DNA of 64,000 nt from Heliocidaris erythrogramma (Eukaryota > Echinodermata > Echinoidea > Camarodonta > Echinometridae), in NCBI GenBank assembly GCA_025617745.1, contig CM046853.1:4460873-4524872 (forward strand), in the 5' to 3' direction. Both the position numbers and the translations under genes were made by a program. This document shows, one piece after another, positions 24,566 through 35,269 of the stretch. The stretch's first letter is position 1; every line of letters begins with the position of its first letter. A model generated the notes under the pieces. It was given only the letters and a program-made list of their open reading frames with translations, made no database searches and had not been told where the DNA came from.

Positions 24566-26322
24566 CGAGGGGAGAGATGATGGAAAGGGAAAAATAAAGT
24601 GATAAAATATCGGTCTTTCCATCTATTTAATACATTTTATTTTGATTTTGTCCCATAACTTCCTAATCTGGCAAATCTATAATTAACCAATGTCGTCTTT
24701 CACCATTCATTTTTCGAATTTTGTACATTATGCCATGTTGCAATCGATTTTCTTTCAAAGCGTCATTCAAAGAATTATTCAAATTCGTTTGTAGTATCGC
24801 CCCCAAACAGGCGAGCAGAAATCTGCTTCAACAACAACAAAAGGAATCATTAGGCGAAAAAAATTATCCAAAGTGACATCAGAATAGTGATTTTAGGTTA
24901 AATTATTAAAAACATTTCCATACAAACTGGCTTCGATAGGGGAGAGGCGCACAAGGGGGTCACATGAAAGGGGAGAGAGGAAGGAAAGGAAAGTGGAAAA
25001 TAATGTGAGATAATAACGTTTCCAGCCGGGTTTCCTTGAACACTTGCTATTGTCCTGCATCTTAATAATAAGGCCTAGACAATATACGTCTTTGGCTATT
25101 CATTTTCGGAATTTATTGTTCATTTTGCTATCGATTTTGTCAAAGACTGAAAGAGTATAAAGAGTTATTCAAATCGTCACCCGCTCATTGTAAGGTCTTG
25201 TCCATGTGACGAATTTGAATGACAATTTCTTGAAATCGACTTCCCAAAGATGGATTTGATAATAAAAGCGGATTGCCAGGTCGGACGAATTCGAATAAAA
25301 TCTGATGAAAATTAATAAGATATGGAAAAGAGAGAGAGGGGTATTTAATGTCTCTGTTCACTTTAAAAGATAGTAAAGTGCGTTTTCGTCGCTCATTCAC
25401 CAAACTCTGAAACGAGATAGTTTCAGGCAGCGAGAATATTTCCATAGTATATGTTATTGTAATATGTCCATGAATATTCAATGTTATGACAATTTTCGGG
25501 CACGTCACTGCCTTATCGCCACCGCGCCCAGAAATTAGGGTTACCTTACTTTCTATATTGAAATGAGCAACAAATTAAAGTGCATTTTTCTTCGCTCGCT
25601 TCGCTTGCTCGCAAATCTTAGAAATGAGATAGTTTCAGGCAGCGAGGTCCATGAATATTTCCATAGGATGTTATTGCAATATTCAGGCACGTCGTTGCCC
25701 TATCGCCATGACACCCAAATACTTGTTAGGTCCACTTTCTTTATTGAAATGCGCAACAGCAAAGTAAAGTGCATTTTTCCTCGCTCGCTTCGCTCGCTCG
25801 CAAACCTTATAAACGAGATGTTTCATGCAGCGAGGTCCATAAATATTCAATGTTATGACAATTTTCGGCACGTCACTACCCTATCACCATGGCGCCCAGA
25901 TATTAGGGTTGATTTTCTATAAAAGAACAACAGCAAAGCGCCCCCCCCCCTTTCGCTTCACTTCCTAAAACAATAAAAAATATGAATGATTCCTACATGT
26001 TGCAGCTAAATGACCGGAGATATAGCTTTACATTTCACCTATTGGTGACTGATGAAATAAAATTTTGCCATTTAAAAGTACATTTTATTTTTCTCTCGCT
26101 CGCTTTGCTCGCTCGCAGTATTTGGAATCCAACATAGTGGTAGTATATGTTCGGGCTTCACATTTGACCCACCCCCTGCCAAATTTTGACTACGCTCATG
26201 CCCATATCCTTGTAGGGGCACACCCCCTGACCCGACACCCCTACTCGGTCGCTTCGCTCCCTCAGAAAGGTCCACTTTTTCCAATGTTGAACCCCCCCGC
26301 AAAAATCCTAGTTACGGGCCTG
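24469..26322. mobile_element. 1.85-kb element with CAGGCCCGTAACTAGG ends
   Basis: CAGGCCCGTAACTAGG at the left and CCTAGTTACGGGCCTG at the right are exact inverses, flanked by AACCT (24464-24468 and 26323-26327). Inside are at least three monomers of about 190 bp (from about 25380, 25565 and 25750), each with a TCGCTCGCTTCGCTTGCTCGC-like block and GAGATAGTTTCAGGCAGCGA. No transposase frame is visible. Confidence 0.75.
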
Positions 26323-26547
26323 AACCTTAGGCTTAGGTGCGCAGACATAGGGCTCCCCATCATACCATTTTGTCCTTACTTTGACGTAAAAAAGGGGGTT
26401 AAATTTCTCAAAATGTCCTTGAAATTGAATGCAAAAGGGGGGTTATTTGCAGGTAACGGTCGTACGCATCCCCCTCTGCGAGGGAGTGGTTCCACCGCCA
26501 CCGGGTCCGTTATATGATGATTATATTAAACTAAATTAACTTCACAG

Positions 26548-26746
26548 AGGCATAATCGTGATATAGTCCCCACCATACCCTAACCCTAACCCTAACCCTA
26601 ACCCTAATCCTAAACCCTACCCTAACCCTAATCCTAATCCTAAACCCTAACCCTAACCCTAAAACCTAACCCTAATCCTAAACCCTAACCCTAATCCTAA
26701 TCCTAAAAAAACTTAGATGAAGCGGGGACTATTTCACGATAATGCC
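26548..26746. mobile_element. MITE whose cargo is a telomere-like array
   Basis: Inverted ends of 24 bp (AGGCATAATCGTGATATAGT then CCCC at left; the inverse of GGCATTATCGTGAAATAGTCCCC at right) enclose the telomeric repeats almost completely. The direct repeat CTTCACAG flanks the unit at 26540-26547 and 26747-26754. Confidence 0.85.
26575..26706. repeat. Interstitial telomere-like (CCCTAA)n array
   Basis: About twenty units of CCCTAA with AATCCTAA, AAACCCTA and similar variants. TTAGGG is the telomeric repeat of most deuterostomes. The degeneracy and the enclosing inverted repeats show it is not a chromosome end. Confidence 0.9.
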
Positions 26747-26754
26747 CTTCACAG

Positions 26755-28464
26755 ACATCCCACTGATTCACTGAAGGAGTGAAGCGCATAAACCCATAGC
26801 CATGTCTCAATAGAATGTCCGCGACTTTAGAGCTATGAAAGCGGTTTATTGCAAAGGGCCGAAACATCACTCCTGGAGAGTCACCGGGTCAGACTACCGT
26901 ATGGTCAAGCGCAGAGCGGCAGCGATGGGGTTCATCGCCGATCGCCCGGTCTCTGCGCCTGAACCTCCCCTCGCGCTCGGCTCGAACCTTTCCAGCCCAG
27001 TTTCCACAAACAAATTGAGACTGAGAGCATTATGTGTGACTATTTACCTAAACTTTTAAATTCGTGTTGATGGGATCTCCAGCCTTTCACTCTGTAAACA
27101 TCTGGTAGATCTTTTCTAACAAGTCATCCGTGGATCTATTTCTTCCACCTCAGTTTGTTTTGGAATACGGTACATGTAACAGTTTATACGTCACGTCTTT
27201 CGCCGGCCACGTTGTCCATCATATGACAATACAAGTACGAGGAAAATAAGAAACCTGACAACTCGATCTTCAACTATGTGAATATCGGTACTTGCAAGAC
27301 TCGGTACATATCAACAACCTGTTCGGTACCAATTTTCTAGTCGGAGGTTGTCCGAAACAAATAATGACGTTTTGGCTCTAGTAGTGAATTTTATTTTCTT
27401 TCTACCTATCAAGGAAATATTCAATAAAATACGTGCTTTGAAACTCCAGATTTGGGGGATTTATTCAGGCACGGTAAGTCTACTTTTTTCTGTGTGTGGA
27501 TCTATTTGTTTATTTATTATTAGTTATCATTATTATTATCATCATTTTTGTTGTTGTTGTTATTGTTGTTTTGGGGAGATCATTGTGAACAACAAAAGCA
27601 ACATCAACAGCAAGAATTCCTTACATGAATTAATTTTTTTATTTTGATAGGGCCTAGATTTCCGCCATCAGGAAGATCTTTAAATTCTTTTGAAAACCCT
27701 CCTGATGAAAATGTTCTCTCTTTTTTGCCAAATAGATTTGTTGGTGATGCTGGGTTTTTTGTTCTGTTTACAAGATGAAGAAAAAATTCATTGTATAAAT
27801 TATAAAACATTGCAACACAATATTCCCACCATCTATTTCTATCACGTAGAAAAGATGACAGTATTTAGTCCACATTTCCTTTCCAGCTCACTGTAATGTT
27901 TTAAACTAAAGATGGCGCTAGACCACTGTATACAGAGCCAATTGTGATCAATTATCATTTCGTAATACCCTTATTACAGAAGCTTGGTCTAATAATTTTG
28001 TCCAGGGCTGTATGTAACTGTGGTAAAATGCAGGGTGTGGTTCAGTGTAGGTGAAAACTGCAAGAGACCAAGCAGCAAGCTCATTGGTTGTATCTCCATG
28101 TGTTTGAAGCTCTTTGAAGAGACCAAAGGTTGGGGTTACGGGTCTAGCCCACTGAACTCTACACTTAGTGTAAAGTTCAGTGGTCTAGCCGTGACAAAGT
28201 TTGAAATTTCCATGTAGAGCACCTCATTGTCACGAAGTGGTGGTTGTCCGAATATTGATAATTTGAAATTTGAAGAAAAAAAAATAGTCACGCCGTCCGA
28301 GTCCACGTTTCTCCTCAAATATCAAATCTGAAATTCAACATCTTCAAACTTGCGAATCAATCAACTTTTATAGAGAGGATAAAATATTGGTTGTAAATGC
28401 ATCAGAAACTCCCAAATTTCTATGACTCGACCTCAAAATGCATGCTTAACACGTTCTCACATAG
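26755..28464. other. Noncoding stretch, partly GC-rich
   Basis: No gene recognised. A GC-rich open frame at 26835-27059 matches nothing I know. A strong hairpin lies at 28149-28183. Confidence 0.4.
28149..28183. repeat. Short perfect-stem hairpin
   Basis: CCACTGAACT and AGTTCAGTGG form a 10-bp stem, extended inward by TACAC/GTGTA around a TTA loop. Transcribed, it would fold into a compact hairpin of about 35 nt. Confidence 0.7.
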
Positions 28465-28468
28465 TTAA

Positions 28469-29213
28469 AGGGACACATTCATGAGAAAAAAAAAGTTTAA
28501 AAAAAATAGAGAAATAGATCAGTGAAAGTTTAAGAAAAATCCGACAAAGAATAAGAGAGTTATAAAATTTTAATATTCTATGGAAATCTCAAATTGGCAA
28601 CTCCGGGTCATGTGAATGTGATATCCTGTGATTTCATGGATTCACTACTTTCCAATTTGTTTTTGTACATGAAATGTCATTATTTTACAGTTTCTTCAAA
28701 AACATCATTTTTATTCCTGTGCTCGAAGTATAGCGAGGGTAACATGTTTTTGTATATCATCTTGTCAAATATAGGCATATTCTTTCATTAATTTGACCAA
28801 AAGAAAAATGATATTTGTATAGCCTATTAAAAAATTATTAAAAGTTATTAATTTTCATTTTTTGTGTATAACATCTTCCTTATTCCTATGCTCGAGGCAT
28901 TATTAAGGGTGGAATGTTTTGGCATGTCCTCTTGTTTAAACTAACTCTATTCCTTTACTATTTCGAGAAAAAAAAGGATATTTGGGGTCATTTTTGTGTA
29001 CGTACAAAAACAAATGTAGAGTAGTGAATCCATGACAGAAAGGATATCACAGGCACATGATCGGGAGTTGCCAATTTGACATGTCCATAGAATTAAAAAA
29101 AATCATAACTCTCTTATTCTTTGTCGGATTTTTCTTAAACTTTCACTGATCTATTTCTCTAATTTTTGTGCTTTTGTTTAAAAGCAACTTCTTTTTCTCA
29201 TGAATGTGTCCCT
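28469..29213. mobile_element. TTAA-flanked foldback element, ends AGGGACACATTCATGAG
   Basis: Arms of about 180-195 bp start AGGGACACATTCATGAG and include TAGATCAGTGAAAGTTTAAG and TCCGACAAAGAATAAGAGAG with their inverses. TTAA flanks the unit at 28465-28468 and 29214-29217. The centre is AT-rich and noncoding. Confidence 0.85.
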
Positions 29214-31242
29214 TTAAAAAAATCAACCTAAGGGCAATTCAAACCCCAACCCATCATCTTATTGAAATGTACGAACATGGTAACGACATGTGAAATAATT
29301 CAAACACGAGCCCTCAAGTTGAGATTTTGAAAGTGTTTGCAATATTTGCTCGTTCACTTCGTTATGCATAGAGATAATTGAGAATATGTAGAATATTTTA
29401 GTACAGAAGTACGCTACCTATGCCTATTCTAATGACATATTAGAATAGGTGTAGGCATAATCTCATTTTCTGTTTTTATGCTATTCAGTTTGTTTGGTCT
29501 TTTTTTTTTTTTTTTTTTTTCTTTCACAAAAAATTACCTCTGCTCTATCAACCCACTTCTTTTGTCTAAATAGTTTAATGGAGAGGTTTGTTAACACTCT
29601 TTTGCCATATGTGTTGTTTTGTTTTGTTTGTTTGTTGTTTTTGTTTCCATATTTATATTGTTTATTCTCTATTGTACACTGTATATATGCATTCTTACTC
29701 TTTTCTGCCCTCCCCATCTCTTCCCCAATCTATCTCTCTCTCTCCTTCCTGCCCTTCATTCCCCTACCTTGCATGCCAACTTGTGTATATCGAATGGGTC
29801 GATCCCGTTGATATATGTGTGTTTGTTTATTTGAATTTAAATGAATATTGAAGAATATGAATTACAACAAAATAACGATTGTCAATATTATGTGCCACAT
29901 GAGTTCTGTGTGGACATGTCTCAATATTCCCATGAAACGCAATTGTTGAGTTTTTTACATTGTAATGCAAGAAGTCTCCCTAAGAATGTTGATAATTTAA
30001 ATATTTTGTTATCCTCGTTGAAATTTAGATTTTCAATAATTGGAATAACTGAAACATGGTTGACTGCCAAGTCTCCTCCTCTGTTTACGTTAGAGGGATA
30101 TAAACAGGTACGTAATGACAGAGCGAATGGGCGTGGTGGTGGTGTTCTCTTGTATATTTCAAACATATTGGCATTTAAAGTGAGACATGACTTGGGTTTT
30201 AAAAATAACAGTGCCGAATGTTTGTGTGTGGAGGCAGACCTTCCCAATGAGAAAAATATGATTGTTTGTGTCGTATATCGCCCACCAAATACAGATGTGA
30301 ATCTATTTTTGGACGATCTTGAATCATTATTGATTGATATTAATGAATTGAATAAATCTGTCTGTATTATGGGTGATTATAATATTGATCTATTATGTAA
30401 TAACCCGAATACCCTTCGTCTCCGAACTATTTTGGAATCGAATGCCTTTGGAATATTGATTGATAAACCAACAAGAATTAATGATCAGTCATCAACACTG
30501 TTGGATAATATTTTCGTAAAGACGGAAAAAGGTCATAGTCAGTCAGGTTTATTCTATTGTGAAATATCTGACCATTTACCAGTGTTCTGTATACTCTATG
30601 ACCATGTTATAAAGGGGCCACGGAAGAAATGTAATGATAGCAGACGAAATTTTGACAACATTAACATACTCAGTTTGAATAATGATTTATCCTTAGAAAA
30701 ATGGGTTGATGTGTTAGCCTGTGATAACACGGAGAAGGCCTTTGAATTATTTGTGAGGAAGTTTTCTTTTTATTTTGATAAGCATATACCATTGGAACGC
30801 ATAAGAAGGAAGAAGGGGAGGAAACCTTGGATTACGAAAGGAATTCTTCAGTCTATTAAAAGGAGAAATGTTTTATATAAAAGAAGTGTAAAGAAACCCT
30901 CACCCGTGAATATTGAAAAGTATAAGAAATATCGTAATAAGTTGACATCAATCATTAGGTCATCACGGAAATTATTTTACTCAAGGAAATTCGAAAATGC
31001 GAGTGGCAATATGTCCTCCACCTGGAGAGTTGTGAAAGATATTCTGTGTAAACGCAACCAAATGGAAGCTCCTCATAAAATTGTAAAAGATGATAAAGAA
31101 ATTGTTGACCCGAGAGATATTGCCAATATGTTTAATGAGTATTTTGCTAATATTGGGCTTAATCAAGCAAAGAAAATAGATACATCTGGAACAAATTACA
31201 AGGAATACCTTGTTAATCCCTCCCAGGCATCTCTCTCCTTAA

Positions 31243-32792
31243 AGGCTTGTCTCGAATGGGTGGGGTGCGGGAGCGGGATGGGAGCGGGATGGGAGCGGGA
31301 ACGGGCACACCCTTTCGAGACAAGCCCCCCCCCCCCGGTTATCTCGAATGGACGCGTTCCCAGCGAGAAGTTCAATGAACGCGCCACTTCGAGACAACCG
31401 GGGGGGGCTTTCCTCGAATGAGTGTGTTGAGTAGACTTTTGTAACAGACGTTTTAGAATTTTTTTTTGAAAAATGTACTCTTGCTGGTTTTTACGTTTTT
31501 CTTTTGTCTAAGATGTAGAAAATATAAAAAAAACGGTATCTAAAAATGCTTTTGACAAGGAAATCATTATTTGTGCAAAATAAATCGGAGAATTGAATAA
31601 TTATGCATTAAAACACACGGGGAAGAAAGGGCAAGTGGCGTAGCTAGGATTGTTAATTTATTTTTATTTTTTTGGCGTGACCTGTTAAATATTGTGAAAT
31701 TGTGTTACAGACATGTGCTGACATAAGCCAAGGTGTGTTTATCATCTTTCCAAAGTTAGAAACACCTTTTAATGCCACTATCATTCTATCAATACCCACT
31801 ATCAAAAGTCAAAACTCATATCAAAAGGTCGTTTGTACCCGGCCCCCAACTCCCCATACCAGGGGTAGGCCTATGCTCGTAACTCCTTTTCAAAAGTGAC
31901 CCCCTATTCCGGAGAAGTTGGAATTTGTTTTACCCCCTATCCCGGGAAATTTTCTGAGATATTGGACCCCCTATCCAGGCAATTTAGGAAATTACCCCCC
32001 CCCCCCACCCACCTATCCCCGGGGAGGAAACCACCAGAGTCTGCGAAAATTGACCCCTATTTACATTTTCCCGGGAATATTTTTTCATCTTCCTCATTCA
32101 TCTTCCTATTTTCTTACTCACCCACCAATAAGGGGTGGGGCATGGCCATCTTGTGCCTCCCCCCCCCCGTAAAAAAATACGCCGCAGTGAATTAACATTC
32201 TATTCTGGACTGTCTGCCCGACCAGACCTTTGAATTTTAAATGAACATTCCATTATGAATTCATGCAACCTCATACATTCATTTGACAACCCCCGGTTAT
32301 CAGTGACGGCACCGGGGGGCATGGGGGGGCATTTGCCCCCCAGTCAGAAGCTTTGCCCCCCAGTTGCCCCCAATAATTTTCGGAGTGAAAAAAATAAAAG
32401 GGTGGAAAATTTTGTTTGTCCGCCCTTGCCCCCAACAATTTCTTTTGCCCCCCATTTGCCCCCCCCCCCACCCCACTTTAAAAATCCTGGTGCCGCCACT
32501 GCCGGTTATATTTTCTACATCTTAGACAAAAGAAAAACGAAAAAACCAGCAAGAGTACATTTCTCAAAAAAAATTCTAAAACGTCTATTACAAAAGTCTA
32601 CTCAACACACTCATTCGAGGAAAGCCCCCCCGGTTGTCTCGAAGTGGCGCGTTCATTGAACTTCTCGCTGGGAACGCGTCCATTCGAGATAACCGGGGGG
32701 GGGGGGGCTTGTCTCGAAAGGGTGTGCCCGTTCCCGCTCCCATCCCGCTCCCATCCCGCTCCCGCACCCCACCCATTCGAGACAAGCCCTTT
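31243..32792. mobile_element. 1.55-kb foldback transposon inserted at TTAA in the LINE
   Basis: TTAA flanks the unit at 31239-31242 and 32793-32796. The inverted arms (31243-31527 and 32506-32792, about 285 bp) are about 97 per cent identical by eye. They are themselves built from alternating CTCGAATGG and CGAGACAAGCC blocks and GGGAGCGGGATGGGAGCG repeats. The centre contains blocks rich in ACCCCCTATCCC and a nested hAT-like MITE, with no transposase frame. Confidence 0.9.
32301..32501. mobile_element. 201-bp hAT-like MITE with 8-bp duplication CCGGTTAT
   Basis: The ends CAGTGACGGCACC and GGTGCCGCCACTG are inverses with one mismatch, of the CAGTG type common in hAT elements. CCGGTTAT flanks both sides (32293-32300 and 32502-32509). 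The interior is C- and G-rich. Confidence 0.85.
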
Positions 32793-34914
32793 TTAAAGCC
32801 TGTGGATTCTTCGGAAATACTCGATATTGTATTATCACTGAAAAATAGTAACTCCTGTGGGCATGATGAGATAAGTACTTCCTTCGTAAAACAGGTCATT
32901 GGTCTGATTTTGGTTCCCCTGGCACACATTTGTAATCTCTCTCTGATAACTGGAGTATTTCCTTCTTCTTTAAAGCTTGCTAAAGTTGTTCCTGTTCATA
33001 AAAAAGATAATGTTATGAATATCTGCAATTATAGACCAATTTCAATTTTGCCAACCTTTTCAAAATTATTAGAGAGGGTTGTCTATAATAGGCTCTACGC
33101 ATTCTTAGAGAAGCATGAGTTGCTCAATCCAGACCAGTATGGGTTTCGTAAATCACATTCAACTGACCTTGCATTGTTGAAATTTTATGACCGTGTGTCT
33201 CAGGCCCTTGCTGATCGTCAGCATGTGGTTGGAGTATTTATGGATTTGAGTAAGGCTTTCGACACTCTCGACCACTCAATTTTGTTGTGTAAACTGGAAC
33301 ATTATGGTGTACGGGGTATCGCTCTGCGATGGTTTTCTAGTTATTTATCTAACAGAAGACAATATACATGTCATAATTCTGTAAACTCTGATATTCTTGT
33401 TTTAAAAAGTGGTGTCCCTCAAGGTTCTATTCTAGGGCCTCTATTGTTTCTTATATATGTTAATGATATATGTAATGCATCTACTGCCTTGCAATATATA
33501 TTATTCGCAGATGATACAAGCGTTTTCCTCTCTCACCGTGATATACACACATTCAAGACTAGAATTAATATTGAGCTTCCTAAGTTAACACAATGGTTTC
33601 GAAGTAACTTGTTAGCTTTAAATGTATCAAAAACAAACTATATTCATTTTAAGGGAAGGAAGATTTGCAATGAGCAACAATTAGTAGTTAGACTGGATGA
33701 TGTGGAATTGGAGAGGAAGGTTTGTACTAAGTTCCTGGGTGTTCATATTAATGAGAAGCTAGACTGGGATGACCACCGGAACAGTATAATGTCTCCAATT
33801 TCTCGGAGTATTGGGATTTTATATAGAGTAAGATATCTTGTGTCTGACAGAATATTATTGATGATATATAATACCTTGTTTTTGCCATATATTTCTTATT
33901 GTAATATTCTATGGGCAGTGTCAAAGAGTGTAACAAGTGACATTCATCTGTTACAAAAGAAAGCTTTAAGAATTTGTGCTGGGGTTGGTTATCGTGAACA
34001 CACAGATCCCCTGTTTGCTAGGTTTAAATGCCTTAAAGTCGGTGAAATTAATTTTCTTCAAACCTCTTTATTTATGTATCGTTATAGTACTAATGTTTTA
34101 CCTGCCTCGTTTTCTTCCATGTTCATGGAAAACAATGCTATTCACTCTTATTCGACGAGACAAGCAGCAAACTTGCACTTGTTTAATCCACGTACAGTAT
34201 TGGCACATAAATCAGTGAGACATACTGGTCCAGACGTTTGGAATTCTTTGCTAATTGAAACACGTAATTTGCCTACAATTTACTCTTTTAAAAATGCAGT
34301 CAAGCGCATGCTCATTGCAAACATTTTTATTTAAGATATTTGTTCTATTAGTTGGTTGTTAATTCCCCATAACACAGCGTGTACTTAATTATATTATGAT
34401 TGTATATATTCTATATATGTATACATGTATAATTTGCCATGATATGTAATTATGCGCAGTGGTATTGTTAATTAGGGCATCTTCCCACCACCCCCCCCTC
34501 TCTCTCTCTCTCTCCCTCCCCCTCTCTCTTGCTTGTCTTACGTTTTCTTCTCTCTCTCTTTTCTCTCTGTTTCTCCTTCAGTATGGATGGACTGCACCTT
34601 TATCATGTCTACTACATTTTTCTTGCTCTAGAACGTAATGTAGAGATTTCAATCTTATTCTTTATCTGTATCTGTATCTGTATATAGTGTATTATATTTG
34701 CACTTTTTTTGTTGTTGTATTTAATCTATTAATCTATGTTTACTTTTAAGAATGTATGAAATATGTAAGATGTTAGGTATGGCAAAACTTCAAGCGTGCA
34801 GCTTATATTGCCAGACCTCTGTGTGTTTCTATTTTCAAAGTTTGTATGTATGAAACTGATTATTGTGAAACATGCAGGAATCAAATAAATAAATAAAATA
34901 AATAATAATAGGAT

Positions 34915-35235
34915 CTACTGTATATGAAGTCAGAGCTAATTGAATGTATGTAGTCCCATAAAAATGGATTTCCAATCATTTATATTAATTTCTCTTAGAT
35001 GTAGCTTTTTACTAATGTCCTGCCATAATTGTTTAACTTTATGACATTTCAAAAACAAATGTTGGTATGTTTCAACTTGATGTTTACAAAAGCTACATAG
35101 ATTATGAAACTCGAAACCAAATTGAAAGAGTCTCTGTTTCGTATAATGATAGCCCCATGCAATAATTTGTATTGAAACTCTGTATCTGTATCTGTGCTGT
35201 TCCTGGTCCTGATCCGCAGATGAATATTGATGACC
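34915..35235 (-). mobile_element. Tx1/L1-type LINE fragment, ORF2 C-terminus
   Basis: Read on the minus strand: IIAWGYHYTKQRLFQFG, then LCSFCKHQVETYQHLFLKC, then VKQLWQDISKKLHL. The CX2C...HX4C pattern is the zinc-ribbon-like end (zf-RVT) of L1/Tx1-type ORF2 proteins. Only this fragment remains. It abuts the tail of the plus-strand LINE on one side and another LINE piece on the other. Confidence 0.75.
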
Positions 35236-35269
35236 AATAAGAACGTTAACGGTCGAGAGAGTATGGTTT

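Larger units (their letters stand above)
21556..26513. repeat. Outer inverted-repeat pair spanning about 5 kb
   Basis: CCCCGGTGGAGCCACTC, GGGGACCGCATGACCGTTACC and TGAATTTCAAGGA near 21556-21643 recur inverted at about 26418-26513. The enclosed 5 kb is filled by other elements (22229, 23668, 24469). This may be one large foldback element hit by later insertions, or two copies of one repeat in opposite orientation. Confidence 0.5.
29841..34912 (+). mobile_element. CR1/Jockey-group LINE, ORF2 interrupted by one insertion
   Basis: ORF2 starts at ATG 29841 and stops at 34334; a 1.55-kb transposon interrupts it at 31243-32792. The endonuclease half shows HCNARSL (40-46), ITETWL with Glu71, GDYNID (178-183) and SDH (243-245). 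The reverse transcriptase half shows PISILPTFSKLLE, FMDLSKAFDTLDH, GVPQGSILGPLLF and FADDTS (about 33504). Leaving out the insertion and one TTAA, the frame is continuous at the junction and amounts to 979 residues, the usual size for this group. No other stop or shift was seen. After the stop comes a 3' region with a CT tract and an AATAAA-rich tail (34879-34912). The start of the element is uncertain: a long T run at about 29500 lies upstream and no ORF1 was recognised. Confidence 0.9.

Noticed and set aside
26575-26706. Chromosome end or fusion point suggested by telomeric repeats
   Set aside because: Inverted repeats and a flanking duplication show the array is part of a small transposon, and ordinary sequence continues on both sides.
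26835-27059. GC-rich plus-strand frame as a possible exon
   Set aside because: No recognisable family and no convincing splice sites on both sides.
29494-29851. ORF1 of the plus-strand LINE
   Set aside because: Frames here are short and reflect a T-rich and pyrimidine-rich leader; no nucleic-acid-binding domain is visible.
32255-32659. Pro-rich frame inside the LINE insertion
   Set aside because: It crosses the hAT-like MITE and the foldback arm, and its composition comes from C-rich repeat sequence.
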